A DNA stretch of 64,000 nucleotides, taken from NCBI GenBank assembly GCA_002633025.1, contig NMRB01000673.1, positions 83,895-147,894 of the forward strand, in the 5' to 3' direction. The DNA comes from Notospermus geniculatus. Lineage: Eukaryota; Nemertea; Pilidiophora; Heteronemertea; Lineidae. Below the pieces are notes generated by a model. The model saw nothing but the letters and a program-made list of their open reading frames with translations. It ran no database searches and was not told where the DNA came from. Positions 37,101-52,100 of the stretch are shown here, piece by piece. Both the position numbers and the translations under genes were made by a program. Every line of letters starts with the position of its first letter. Position 1 is the first letter of the stretch.

Positions 37101-40100
37101 TCTTTTTGTTACTGAGCAGATCTTCTCTAGATCTCAATCCAATATGTGGTTTCAGCAGGATAACTAAAACAATACGTTGTGTATCGCGGCGAAAGTTTCA
37201 GGAATTGTAGATATGTGCATGAGGCAGAACTGATTTGATTACTGATGTCATCCAAAGCCAATAAGGCATGAATTTTAAGTTTTTTTAATCATTTTTATCA
37301 TTTTATTGCTGTCGGCATGTTTCTACATGTATTCCCATCTCTCAATCGCACTCTTCTGATCTTTCTAATCTCTCAATAGCTCACACTCTCTCAGTTAAGT
37401 CCGGTCTTCAAATTGATTGAAATGAGAAGTCAATTTCCAGTTCAATCAAAATTCGTTTCACAGTTCCACCAAACATCAATGACAAGAAACCTCCTAAAGT
37501 GTCAGACTTGGAGGAGAACTCCCTCACGCTGTCCTGGGATGGCGCCGAGACGCCGCCAGATGGAAAACCCTCTGCTGTAACCTACACGATTGAAGCGAAA
37601 GAGGATGGCAAATGGCGCCCCCTGGTGGAAGGGCTCACCGACACCAATTACAAGATTGATGGGGTGAACCCGGAAAAGGATCATTCATACAGAATAAAGG
37701 CTAAGAACGAGTTTGGTGAAAGTGGGGCGTCGGATGTTGTCAATGTAGCGAAGAGAGCTGGTAGGTTTTGGTTCTTGTAGCATTTCAGTCTCAATTGTGA
37801 CCCGGTACAACAAAATGAATGGGAATGCGCACAGAAGAAGACCCAACATGTCCAAGCTGACACCAACGGTTTGTTGATTTCAGGAATGTCCGCCCATTGT
37901 GAAATTTGACTTTGTCGATTTCTGTAATTTTTGTCTGGTGTCATCTTCGGTCTTCTTCTGTGCGCATTCCGACTCATTTTGTTTTTTGTGCCGGGACACA
38001 ATTTGGTACTAATCATACGGAAAAGGTTATACATGTAGTTGACTTGCCCGTCGGCTTGCTATTGGTGCCATGGTGCCATGAACATTGCATTCTCCATTAA
38101 CTGTTCACATAGTCTATCATTATTGGATGATTTTAAAAGTGAGTACATGCACAATGTAGTTCATTTCTATGTAACAGCAGCCTAGCAGGCCGTAGAGAAA
38201 TGTATCTTACTGCGTCAGACCAATCAGCAAATTCTAACTTAGCCTACCTCACTGCTCTACTCTTGCTTCTAACTTAGGTCCACCTCTGATGCCTGAGGAA
38301 GAGCCAGAGTACACTGAGCTGAACCCTGAAACAGTCCAATTGAAATGGAAACCTGCAGAGACAGCTAAAGGGTTCCTTGAAAGTCCCATTTCATACAATA
38401 TAGAGATGAGGTAGGTCTTGCACTGTAGGCCCCAACGCAAGGCATGAAATCACTATTTTCACAACAATTCCACATTGATAAATTCGACATGCAAACTTTG
38501 ATGTTCCTAGAAATGGCATTCTACACCTGGTGCAGTTGTGTACCGCCGCGCGCTCCCTTCGGAGAGCGAGTAAACCGAAGGGGGCGCGACTCACAACTGC
38601 GTAGGGAGCTTACTGGTGCTAGGGATGCAAGTTGGTCCTGTATTTCTCGTATCGGGCACTGGTGTGTCGACTGTTACCTGCAGAAGCCTAGGGTGGGAGA
38701 GGTCCCGTCAGGACTGATGGTGTTATCAGTGTATCCTCTCGGTTTCTAGGGAGGAATCAGCCACCGAATGGAAACCCTTAGCACAGGGCGTCACTGCAAC
38801 CACATTCACTGCTGAACATTTGGAACCCAGCAAAGCATACGTCTTCAGAGTCATTGCCAAGAATCAGTATGGGGAGAGTGACCATTGTAAAGATCTACAT
38901 GTCCCGGACAGGCTTGTAGCAGGTAAGCCAATGGTTCCCCTGTATCAGGGACAGGGGTAGGAAAATCCTTGTCTATATTAGCCCTTGGACTATGCCAGTG
39001 TACCAGAGGAGTAAGTCCCAGGCATGAAAATCCTCAATACAAAAGCCATGAAGGGAGTAAGAAATAAAAACGGAAAATAAGAAGTGGGAAATTTAGGATT
39101 TTTTGCGAATTTTTCAATTTTTCATCTCGGGGTAATTTTTTTTCACATTTTGAGAAATATCGGCCGAAAATCAGACAAAATGTCATGTCACTTTAAGAAA
39201 AAATATCTCAAAATGGGAAAAATTCTATCCTAATTTGAGGAATTAAAAAATTCACAAAAAATTCAAAATTTCCCACTTCTTCTTACTCCCTTCATGCGTT
39301 GTCAAAGGTTCTGGCCAGAGTTGGCGACAAAATCCTTCACAAAGGCTTAATCCAATAGGACAATAGCACCCGAACTTTGATTCTGGGGGGGGGGGGGGCT
39401 TTCTCCGCGTTTGCACAAGCCTAGTACATGCATGCAATGTACTTTCTGGAGTAACTACAATGTATCCGTTTCTGCTATTTTTTCCGTCTGCTTTAATAGA
39501 TGTACAGGTGTATCATTATTTCTTGGGTTTCCAGTGCCACCGAAATTCCCCTCGGACGAACCACCCAAACCATCAAAATTGGAGAAGGATTCCTTGACCT
39601 TGACCTGGTTAACAGCTGAACTGCCAAAGGACGCCAAACCGTCCGCCATTACTTATACAGTCGAGGCAAAAGAGGGCGCTGGTGATTGGAAACCAGTTGC
39701 TGAGAAAATCAAGAAAACTTCCCATAAGGTTGAAGGGGTCAAACCAAATGAGGACGTGGAGTTTAGGGTGACGGCGAAGAATGAATTTGGAAGCAGTGAG
39801 CCAACGAAAACAGTCAAAATTGAAAAGCGAGCTGGTAAGAAAGTAGTCTGAAGGGAGTAAGAAATAAAAGTGGAAAATAAGAAGTGGAAAATTTTGCACT
39901 TTTGTGCGATTTTTTTTTAGTTTCTCAAATTGGGATAGAATTTTTTCCCATTTTGAGATATTTTCTTAAAATGACATGACATTTTGTGTGATTTTTCGGG
40001 CGATATTTCTCAAAATGGGAATTTTTTTACCTCAGTTTGAAAAATTAAAAAATTCGCGCAAAATGCCAAAATTTTCCACGGCTTGTTTTCCACTTTTATT

Positions 40101-43100
40101 TCTTACTCCCTTGTAGCCAGTCTTTGAAGGAGATCAACACGATGTCCAAAACATTTGAATGACAGATGGAAACTGTTAGGTTTTTACTCTTTCATCCAAA
40201 ACTTGTTATCACCATTGAAATTGATAAGTATTTTATCCTTTAGGGCCTCCACTGATGAAGGACACAACTCCTAAGTTTAAGGAGGTCACTCCCGAAGAGA
40301 TAGAGTTGACCTGGGATAAAGCCACAGACACTGAGGGATACTTGAAATCACCGATCACCTACAGTATACATGTAAAGTAAGTAAGATACCTTTTGAGGGT
40401 TAATTTGGGCAAAGGTTCTTGCGATAAAAGTCTACTCTACTGAACAAATGTAGTTGTTCCTTTCACCACTGACGGCACTCAACCATTCGACCTGCTTTCC
40501 ATTGGAGCGTTTCCGTTGTTTTTTTCCGCGCCGTGACCAGCGACGCGGAAACAAACAATGCTTTCGAGCGTTTCCGCGCACGGAAACGCTCCAATGGAAA
40601 GCAGGCCTTACATTTACATCCCTTACGCTCCACCGACCCGTCGGACCCCTATAAAACCAGAAATATAAGGGTCGAGATACATGTAACTAGTTTTGAGATG
40701 TTTATTGGGCATAATCCTACTGTTTTCCTTCTCTGCCTAATCTATAAAAAAATGGAAAAGAGATGGATGCATTGTTGAAAAGTAATCCAGTTGAACAGAA
40801 AATTTTTATCAAAAAAGCTCCTTTAAATTTTCAAATCTGATCAATAATAACGATTTTACAACGTTAATTGTATAGCACCCTTGCCTTACACTTTGATCTG
40901 GAGTTCTACAGGGGATTGGAATGGCCCTTACACCCATAGAGGTGCAAGGTGCAGTGGGGCCAGTGGCTGAGATAAAACCTGATGATGTATGAATCATAGT
41001 GGGAAAGATCTATTTCTGCAACAAATTTGCTGAGGGGCGTAAATCTAATGAGCTTTCCTAATCCTCAATAAACACTTCAGGGAGGAAGCTCTTGACGAAT
41101 GGCAGCCACTGGTGCAAGGATTAGCCAAGGTGACCTACACCGCGAAGAGTCTCGACCCGAAGAAGGCATTTGACTTCAGGATTACAGCTCAGAATGAATT
41201 CGGTACAAGCGAAGTGTGCCAGGAGTTGAAGGTGCCAGACCGCTTGAAACCAAGTAGGTTATGACAGCTGCCCATTTATCGAATATGTTTTTCAAATATC
41301 TATTTTCAATACAACTACCGAGCTTTCAAGACATACATGTACTAGTATTTCATGTAAAATGTAGATTTTTCTCAAATTGACAAAAAATAAAAGCTTAACA
41401 AAGATGAGTGGTCGTTACATTGCGTGTTTGCATGGTTTGTTTTGAATGGACAGTCTGTTCGAAAAAGCAGAAAATGGTATTCAGTTTTTTCTTGCTTTTT
41501 GCTACCAGTGCCTCCCAAAACGTCGACGAAGGCCCCCGAGGTATCAGATTTGGACGACTACTCTCTGACAATGAACTGGGCCGCCCCAGAGATGCCTGCT
41601 GAAGCAAAACCATCGGATATCACCTTCGATATCGAAGAAAAAGATTCGAAAGGAAATTGGAAGCCCATTGCCAAGGACATAAAAGATAATAAGTACAAAA
41701 TTGAGGGGGTTGCACTGGACCAAGAGCACGAATATAGGGTACAGGCAAAGAATGAATTTGGAAAGGCCGAACCCACGAAACCGGTAAAAGTTGAAAAGAG
41801 AGCAGGTGGGTTGATGCATCGTATGTAGTGTTTGTTTCTTTCTGCTTTCGACCCAAGTTAGGACCTGGGGCCGGTTGCACAAAGGTTGAAAAGATAAAAT
41901 TCTATTAATTTAACTTTTCCTGTTGAGATCCCTAACTTGGTGTTAACTTACAAAACTAACATTTTGAGATAAGTTAACTCCAAGATAAACTAACAACGAT
42001 TTTTAACTTTTGTGCAACCGGCCCCAGACTAATTACTTACTACATGTATTAACTCGGCTACATGGGATTTCATTCCCAGCTCTTCACGTCCGTCGCATGG
42101 GACAGTAAGCCCTGTAGCTTATTACCTTTTTGTTTGTTTCTCTGCAAGGGTAAGTAAAAGACCCCAGCCAAGTGAGGAACATGAGTATAGCTTGTGATGG
42201 CCTCTTCCATACTTACTGCCAGGGCCAATAATGCTATGGCTTCGGCCCTGACGGAAAAAAACCAAACACAAATACTTACTACATGTAATTGTCTTTCCAG
42301 GGCCACCGCTTATGAAGAAAGGCAAACCCAGCTTCAGTGAGGTCAACCCTGAGACTGTTGAACTCACCTGGGATTCAGCCACGGAGGAAGAGGGTTACGT
42401 CAAATCTCCAATTACGTACGACGTAGAAATGAGGTACGTATACATGTGACATTTGTGGATGGTACGACAGAGTTGCCACAGGGCATCTATTCGTTGTCAA
42501 TGGTAACTGGAACGTAGTACATGTATGTACACTCTTGTAGGAAAGTAAAAGGACAGCCAGTTTTCTTAAATATTTTTCAAAAAGTGTCAAAAAAGTGATT
42601 TTATAAAATGTCATTTTTTTCTAAATTAATTAAAATTGATTTTTGGCAAAACACCATGGTTCTGTGCCCAATATGTTGCTACAGATTGGGTGCAAATACC
42701 ATTGCTGTAGCTCCAATGGTTTTTGCGATATTTAGGAAAACTTGCTGTCCTTTTACTTTCATACAAGAGTGTTCGTATATTGCTTAACCATTACGAGTGA
42801 ATGAATATTACTCACAACTCCCCTGAACATGCTGAAACAAAATTTTATCACAAATTATTGCCTGATTCTTAACGTACGTACGTTTTTAATTCCTAATCCG
42901 TAGGGAAGAGAGTAAGAAGGACTTCAAACCAGTTGTAATGGATCTGGCCAAGACAAGTTTCAAGGTGGCCGACCTTGAACCCAACAAATCTTACGTTTTC
43001 AAAGTCACAGCAAAGAACGAATTTGGACCAAGTGAAGTTTGTCAGGAATTGAAGGTTCCGGATAGACTGAAACCACGTACGTACCGAGTACTACTCTGCC

Positions 43101-46100
43101 TATTGAGTTAGGCCCTATATCATAGATAAAGACCCTCATCTATTTTTTGGTTACCGGAATATAGAGGACGACATCATTGTCAACCCAACTTCTGTCCATT
43201 GAATCATTTAATCAAAGTTCAGCTGAAGTCGAGAATACCATGGTAAAGTTTACACGAAGATAACGTCTCCCTAGTTAAGAACAGCCAGTCGTTTTACGAT
43301 TAGGATAAGCTCCGAGAACGACAACGAGAACATGAACGACCTCAAGAGATGAACAACATCCCAATCTCTAACGACGAAGTCCTCAAAGACAGACCTGCTA
43401 CTATCATCCTTTTTGTCGTACTCCTTTAAAGGGCGTCTAGAGGCAGCTTGCTATTGGGCTACTAACAGTACTGCGACCATACAACAGGTGGCGCTAGTAA
43501 CCATGAACTCATGAATTGTGGATCAAATTTTGACATTGTTTACTTCAAAAATGATGCCCAAGTTGGATCCTCATGCCATCAATTCTCTATTAGTAATCAT
43601 ATCAATATGCACTAAAAAGCTGCCTTTACATGTAGAGGCCCTTTAAGGGAAATCCTCTCTCCCTCTTTCATATTGCCAGACTCTTCTCTTCAATATTACA
43701 TGTAACCTTTCAATTCTCTATTTTAGTGCCCCCTGCCATGCCATCCACCCCACCAACACTGGAAAAAGCTGAGAAGGATTCTGTTACATTAGCTTGGGCA
43801 CCAGCAGAATTTCCAAAGCATGCTAAACCATCCGAGGTTTCCTACACCGTGGAAGAGAAAGACGGGTCGAGTTGGAAGCCGGTAGCAAAGGATGTAAAGG
43901 ATACGGGGTCTTCGATCAAGGGACTTGCACCAGAGAAGGAGCACGAGTTGAGGGTGGTAGCCAAGAATGAGTTTGGGGAAAGTGAACCTACGCAGGTTGT
44001 CAAGGTTGACAAGCGAGCAGGTGAGTCCTTACCTTGGGCACGACGTTGCATCTCTTTACTTTCAATCTCATAACTGATTTGAATGGGTTGTGTTGAAAGG
44101 GCCTGTTCATTTTCGTGTCTTGAGGAATCTGAGTTGTGATCCTTGGGAAAACGGAAAAAGCTAGTATGCACTTGCAAATTGCAGGGATTATTTGTTGTGC
44201 TGTACAGAATAATCGCTGCAATTTGCAGCTTCATAGCTTTCTCCATTTTCTCAAGAATCACAACTCAGTTTCCTCAATTGACGAAAATGAACAGCCCCTT
44301 TGAAGGCAATCCAAGCTGTGTCACTTTGACTGGCGTCCAAATCTCTTTGAACATGGTTCAAAATATGTCTTACTTTGTAGGACCCCCACTCATGAAGAAA
44401 TCAACGCCAAAGTTCAAGGAAGTTAATCCTGAAACTGTTGATATATCATGGGATAAAGCCAGTGACGAGAAGGGGTACATCAAAGTGCCAATCACCTATG
44501 ACGTGGAGATGAGGTAACTGACTTTGGAATGGTTGAAAATCACATTATTGCATGTACCAACCAATTATAAAGACGAATTAGAAGCGTCAATTCCCAAAAA
44601 GCGAGGGCAGTTTCAGCATTAGGCTGATTACCAACTTGTCTGTTGCTGGTGGTGTAATCTTATTGGCCATGTAAAATAGGAGGTGTCAATCAATTGACCA
44701 ATATGAGTTACTACGATACAATTCAATACCTCGCGGACCATTCATGCTTGATTGAGCACCAATCAAAAAAAAATTCTTTTGTATTGGTCTGTTAGAACTT
44801 TGCTGCCATCTTTTGGCAATTAAAGCGGAGCAGACTGCGCCGATGTATGGCACTGCATCTCTGTTTTTCTGTTCATGACGTATACATGTTTTTCTCTTTT
44901 GCCTGCCATCAATATCTATTATCTTTCTCTTTCATTCAGAGAGGAGTCTTCCACCGAATGGAAGCCAGTGGTCAAAGACAACGCCAAGACGTCATGCACC
45001 GTATCAGACTTGGAACCAAGCAAAGCCTTCGTCTTCAAAGTGACAGCTAAGAATGAGTACGGTACGAGTGAAGTAGCCCAGGAGTTGACGGTCCCTGACC
45101 GGATGAAGGAGTGTAAGTCTTCAATCATGGACTGCCCTTTACAAAGAGCTCATTCTTCACCCTTCATTTGTGATTTGGCACGAATCATCGGTAACCTGAA
45201 CAACGAGTAGGGCCTACTGACATCTCCATCATGTTCACACAAGCAAATACCTGTAATCCGCGATTGTGAGTTCGGCCGAGGATGGAATGCCCGGCCCGGC
45301 TGGAATTGGTGGACACAACGGGGGTGGTAGGGAGAATTCAGAAAGCAATCAAACAACACTGCTAAAAAGTAAAATTGCGATCACAGCAAAGTTCCTTTTG
45401 CAAATTAAACCACCCGTTGCATCATGATATGGTATTACATGCCGAATTTCGAGATAAAACAAAGCTTCTAGTGCCATATGTTGGTGGTAAAACCATGCAA
45501 GTGCCATTATTGGTGATAAAACCACGCAAGTGCCATATGTTGGTGATAAAACCACGCAAGTGCCATATGTTAGTGATAAAACCACGCAAGTGCCATTATT
45601 GGTGATAAAACCATGCAAGTGCCATATGTTGGTGATAAAACCACGCAAGTGCCGTACGTTGGTGATAAAACCACGCAAGTGCCATATATGTTGGTGATAA
45701 AACCACGCAAGTGCCATATGTTGGTGATAAAACCACGCAAGTGCCGTATGTTGGTGATAAAACCACGCAAGTGCCGTATGTTGGTGATAAAACCATGCAA
45801 GTGCCGTATGTTGGTGATAAAACCACGCAAGTGCCGTATGTTTGTGATCAAAAAAACCACGCAAGTGCCATATGTTGGTGATAAAACCATATGTTGGTGA
45901 TAAAAACATTTATCACCAACATTGGCACTTGCGTGGTTTTATCACCAACATATGGCACTTGCGTGCTTTTATCACCAATAATGGCACTTGCGTGGTTTTA
46001 TCACCAAAATATGGCACTTGCGTAGTTTTATCACCAACACATGGCACCTGCGTGGTTTTTTCACCAACAAATGGCACTTGCGTGGTTTTATCACCAATAA

Positions 46101-49100
46101 TGGCACTTGCGTGGTTTTATCACCATCATATGGCACTTACGTGGTTTTATCACCATAACAGAGAGGGCAGGCTGAATGGAATTGCCAATATTCACTGGAA
46201 AATTGCCTCTTGTGTCCTTGACTGCGAGGTGTTCACCTAGCAGAGATTCTGCAGAGACAGGTTCCATTGAACTGAAAGGCTATCTGCAAACTCTCTCCCT
46301 TTCAGTACCACCTCAACTTAAGCAAGAAGCACCAACCGTCACAAACTTAGCGAAAGATTCACTCACTCTAACATGGCCCGATGTCAAACAGCCAAAACAT
46401 GCCAAACCATCACCGACAACATACGCTGTAGAGGTTAAAGAAGAGGGCTCGAAGGATTGGAAGACGGTGGCGAAGGATCTGACCGAACCGAAGAAGGAGC
46501 TAAAGAACATCAAGCCAGAAAAGAGCTATGAGTACAGAGTCAATGCGAGCAATGCGTTTGGGCAGAGCGAACCGACGAAAGTGGCGAAAATTGACAAACG
46601 TGCAGGTTTGTGGTAGCGTTTTACCCTCTTAGCTGGCCTTCGATGAAGCATAAAATGAAAAAAAGAAGGTCTGGGGCATGTTTCCTGTACCACCGTGCAT
46701 TGGTCAGGGTTTTGAGGTGGTAATGGACTGATAAAATACAGAAAATGACGACAATTTGTTGGAAGCCATGTTTATTGATACCCTCCATAAACGCGGGAAC
46801 CTAGCGGTCACCAAAGGAACTAAATTGGTCTCACAGTACAAATTCTAGAATCTTGCCCTCAGAAATTTTCCCAGGTCATGATTCTAGAATTTGTGCTGTT
46901 TATTAAAAACCTGATGGTTGTAACCTTCTGGTTTGATTAATTTATTACTGCTTTTAATAGAGTTGTTGTCTATTCATAACTGTTGGGCAGTTCAAACAGT
47001 TCACTGTAGGGTGACAATACTTGCAATGTACAGCAACAGTTTGGAACCTTCAACAGTCATGAATAGACAACAACTCTATTAAAAAACTATATCTGTTTGG
47101 TTGGAGAATCACCAAGATATTAAACGAACATGGTCTCAGAGTACAGATTGGAGATACACTTGTACATGTACGTTTCAGGTCCACCCTTGATGAAAAAAGA
47201 CAAACCTGAGTACAAGGAAGTCAGTCCTGACGTAGTGGAACTAAAATGGAAGGCTGCTGAAGACAAGAAGGATTACTTGAAATCAACAATCACATACAAC
47301 GTGGAGGTCAAGTATGTATCTCTAAATAGGGGGTCAGGTAGGGAGGTGGGTGTGCTATTACTAAAAAACGAAAACTCTTGTAAATAGTTATTGTATCACA
47401 TTGTTATGTGTTTAGCATTTGTCCTGCACTGAATAAAGAGTTAAAATAAAAAAAGTTTGTATCTCTAAATATCTCAAAAGTATCTTGAAATATTCAAGCT
47501 AATTTAGTTCTATCGTTGAAAATTCTCCAGCACACTGTACTTCACCATTTCGTTGCCTGCAGGGATTCTGCCCGTTTTTTTAGCTTACCTGTGAGCTATA
47601 GTCGTGACGCGGTGTCCGTCGTCCATCGTAGTTTGTTAGCAGGGTGCGTTTCGTAACCGCTGGACCTATGGCACCAAACTTGGTACATATGTGCCCCTAG
47701 GTCAGATGACCAGTGACACCAAGTTTCGGCCCAATTCGATTCTTCGCTTGGCCACTAGGTGGCTAAAACTGAAAACACAATTGTCATCTGTTCTTCTGGT
47801 ACATTCACCCACAGGTGAGCACATGGTCCACTGACCATTTTATTCTAGCGTCAATATCAAGAAATTTAAAGAAAATATTTTGTTACAGAGAGGAATCTGA
47901 AAAGGATTTCAAACTGTTGTCAGATGCTGTTGAGAAACCGACATACACCGCCAGTAACCTTGACCCTTGTGCCGGCTACACGTTCAGGGTCAGCGCCAAA
48001 AACGAATACGGAAAGAGTGACGTCAGTGCAGAGTTGACCGTACCTGCAAGACAAGTTAAAGGTAGGATGATATGTACATGTAGGCCTAGAGAGAGTTAGA
48101 AATAAACAAAGTGGAGAATAAGAAGTGGGAAATTTTGCACTTTTGCGCGAATATTTCAATTTCTCAAATTGGGAGAACATTTTTTCCCATTTTTGAGAAA
48201 TATCGCCCGAAAAATCAGACAAAATACCGTGTCATTTTAAGGAAATTTCTCAAAATGGGAAAAAATTTTCACCCAATTTGAGAAATTGAAAAATTCCAAA
48301 ATTTCCCCCTTCATAATTTTCCACTTGTATTTCTTACTCCCTTGCAATGTGTACGCATACATATCCGTGTTGATGTTCATACATGAGTATAGGCTTACAG
48401 ACACCTACGTACATGTACATCCCTGCAGAGAAATTGGTTCTGTAAACTATGCTAGGTGTCGCTGGGTTCTCTGGATAGCACACAGGCCACTTATTGTGGA
48501 ATCTAGGACAATAACGGGCTTCATGTCTTTGTTCAAATCCGCTGAAAATTACCTTCATATTAACTGGGGACAATTTTTTAAAGTTCCTCCGGAAATGCCC
48601 GATGACGCTCCGAAGATATCGAAACTTCAGAAAGACTCGTTGACGTTATCATGGCCCGAGGCTAAACTACCAAAGAATGCCAAGCCGTCGCCCTTGACCT
48701 ACAACGTGGAGGTCAAGGTCAATGGATCCAGCGATTGGAAGGAGGTGGCGAAAGATCTGAAGGACACAAAACATAACATCAGTAATATCAAGCCGGATGA
48801 AGAATACGAGTATCGCATCGTTGCTAAAAATGAGTTCGGATGTAGTAAACCTTCGAAATCAGCCAAGGTAGCAAAACGAGCAGGTAGGATGTGTTTTATG
48901 AAGTACAATTTAGGCCAGTCGTTCCAATAAGATGTGTGGTGAAAAGTTTTTCATGTCGTGTTCATTGTCCAAGGTGACCTATACATACCAACCGAGGACC
49001 TTACAATGTACGTTTCGATCAACATATAAGACCGTTGTTACATGGGAACTCATTTTTTACTCGTCATTTCTGATTTTACACGAATCAACCAAAACCTTAC

Positions 49101-52100
49101 GAGTGAACTTTGCATTTGTATTACGATATTTCCAAATATCCAATATTTTGATGCAGAAATACGACCAACAATACATGTACTTTCATGTGGAACAAACCGT
49201 GTTAAAATTGGCCCAGTCGTATTTGAAATATTCAAGGTATCGGGTGGAGATAAACTTTTGTCAAAGACTGTACATACAGCAGCCTAGCGCATACCAACCG
49301 AGGACCTTTTAATTTGATCAACAAAAAATGAACTTCAGTAACGTTTATGAAATCTAATAATTTCTGAGCCGAAACTTACTGACGTTCAGCGGTTAGGGTA
49401 TTGATCGATATTGTTGCAGGTCCGCCAATAATTCCAAAGGATGGTTTGGAATTCAAGGAAGTCAAACCAGAAGAAATAGAATTGAAGTGGAAGAAGGCGG
49501 AAGATCAAAAGGGTTTCATCAAATCATCGATTACGTACATTGTTGAATTTAGGTAAGTGTAGAATGGTTTGGGAAGGTCTGATTACTGATGAAACGCTTC
49601 TTCACGGGTACATTATGCTGTCAATGCTTGTCTGAATCTGTGCTTCTTGTATATAATGAACTGGTCAATGACATGTCTCGACACCACNNNNNNNNNNNNN
49701 NNNNNNNNNNNNNNNNNNNNNNNNNNNNNCCGCCCCCCCCCCCCGCCCCGTTCAGGTGCACCACTAAATTAGTGTCGAAAAAGTGTCGAGTTCTGAGCGC
49801 TCAATTTTTTTCTTACCGTCGTTTTTATGTCGACTCCAAAAATAGGTAATTTTTTCATGTCGAATTCCTGGCGATTACTTCATAATTTCCAACAAAATGA
49901 CATACACTGTAGAAGGTAAAAGATTAGTGGGAAAGGTTGGTGAATACCTGCCGATTTCATTTGATGTCCTGGGTGAATTAGTGTCGAATTGTGACCGTAG
50001 AAAAATTTCTAGGTGTCGAACAAGTGTCGAATTAGTGCCGACCCCTGAACTGGAGGGGGTGGCAGACATGTCATTGACCGGTGCATAATTTGTCACTTGT
50101 GGTTGAGGAGATGCTGCGTTTTTGCCATTGAAGTGCAATTGCAGAACACGTAGTTGGTTAATTCGCCAAGATTTTTTGGTCATACATGTTAGTTTTGATT
50201 TCAGGGAAGAAAAGGCGAAGGACTGGAAGATACTGGCAGAGGGTATCGAGAAACCGGTTCACAAGGCGTCAGATCTCACACCCGCCAAAGCCTATGTATT
50301 CAGAGTCGTGGCAAAGAATGAATTTGGAAAAACTGAACCCACCAAGGAGATTTTGGTACCAAAGAGACTTATTCCAAGTAAGCATTGCTTTTGAATAGTA
50401 AGCTGTATTGTACAATATTGCTTCAGGGACATTTCTCTTTTGAATAAAACTTACAGATTTTACCGATTTATCCATTTCCTAAAGTATGATTTACCCTAAC
50501 TTCAACATGGGCAAAGTGCCAAGCTTGGAAATGTGCACAGGTCAGTGGTAAATAATCCATGTTGCAGTCATCTAATGATGTTAGGGTAACTTGGTTTACA
50601 TGTACTTTCCATGAGCCTATAGCAAATCCAAGGTTGTGGTCAGTCAACTGGTAAATGCTGTGGTTCGTGGTTTAATCATTGTGTTCACTTGTGGTGTCTG
50701 TTGCACAGGCCTGGCACTTTGCCCATGTTCAAGTTAGGGTGAATCATAATTTACATGTATCAGCGCCCACGACCATGTCAACATATTGACAACAGAAAAT
50801 GAGAGGCCACCAAGTCTGAAATATGTCATGGAAATTGGCAAAAGCATGTCGTGATCGAAAGATAACTAACATCTATACAATATTTACCTCCGTATACTTT
50901 CTCTTGTAGAGCCGCCAGCAATGGCAAAAGATGCCCCCAAAACATCAAAATTGGAGAAAGATTCTGTTGAACTTAGCTGGTCTGCCGCAACTCTACCAGA
51001 GGATGCCAAACCATCACCTGTCACTTACATTGTGGAACAGAAGGAGGCTGATTCTAAAGATTGGAAACCAGTTGCTAAGGGCTTGAGCGAGACTAAACAC
51101 AAGGTCAAGGACATTAGGCCCGATAAGGAATATGAACTCAGGGTTGTGGCAAAGAATGAATTTGGTGAATGCGAGCCAACCAAGCTTGTCAAGATCGAGA
51201 AGCGGGCAGGTGAGTTGCTCCTTCTATGGACTACTTGCAAACAACAGACTAAAGCCGGTGACAGACTAGCGCGACGCGGCGCGGAGCTGCGCGTTTTCTT
51301 TTGTGTTTTCAGGGACCATGTGCAGTGGAGCGCAAAAACACAAAAGAAAACGCGTCGCTCCGCGTCGCGTGCGCACTAGTCTGTCACCGCCTTAAGGCGT
51401 ATTTATGAGCACCGCGCGCTCTGTGGTGCTCATACTGATTTCGCTAGGACTCGGAAATTTTTCGTGATTGGTACGCGGTTCGCAGGAAATCGCCGTACGG
51501 AATCGCCTAATTTTTCACCACTTGCCCAATCTAGTGTCGGGCCAGGTCTGAAAGAAGGGATTCTTCGAACCGATCGATACTAACCCTGTTTTGGGTGATT
51601 TTGCGATATTTGACTGAACTCCATGCGGTGCACAAACCTTGCTGCCGTGCTTCCCCATACTTCGATATCACTGTGTGGAGACTGCGCTGGCCTCCTAGCT
51701 GCTAAGCTCCGGAAATGCCGGAGCCTCTCAAATTAATAATCGTACGTGTTCAGTTCGGCCGGGTTTTTCCAACAGATGGCTTGACTCAACTAACTTTCAT
51801 TTCGAAATGAAAGCCGAAAATTTTTTTATGAATCCTTCATTATCAGGTCCCCCTACAATGGCGAAGGACGCACCGAAGTATAAAGAAGTTAAACCAGAAA
51901 TTGTCGACTTATCATGGCCAGCAGCTAAAACGCCAAAGGGATTTTTGGAGTCGCCGATAACTTACCAAGTCGAAATGAAGTAAGCTTAAAGCATGGAGCA
52001 CACGAGCGACTAAAATGGGGGCGACTACCGATGCGACTACTACGTCGCATGTAATAATTACCTTTGAGGTCGATCAGTGATGTCATCCGCGACATCACTG

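Noticed and set aside
45475-46160. CRISPR-like regular repeats.
   Set aside because: Units are contiguous with no unique spacers, one arm is inverted, and the setting is an animal intron. It is a minisatellite.
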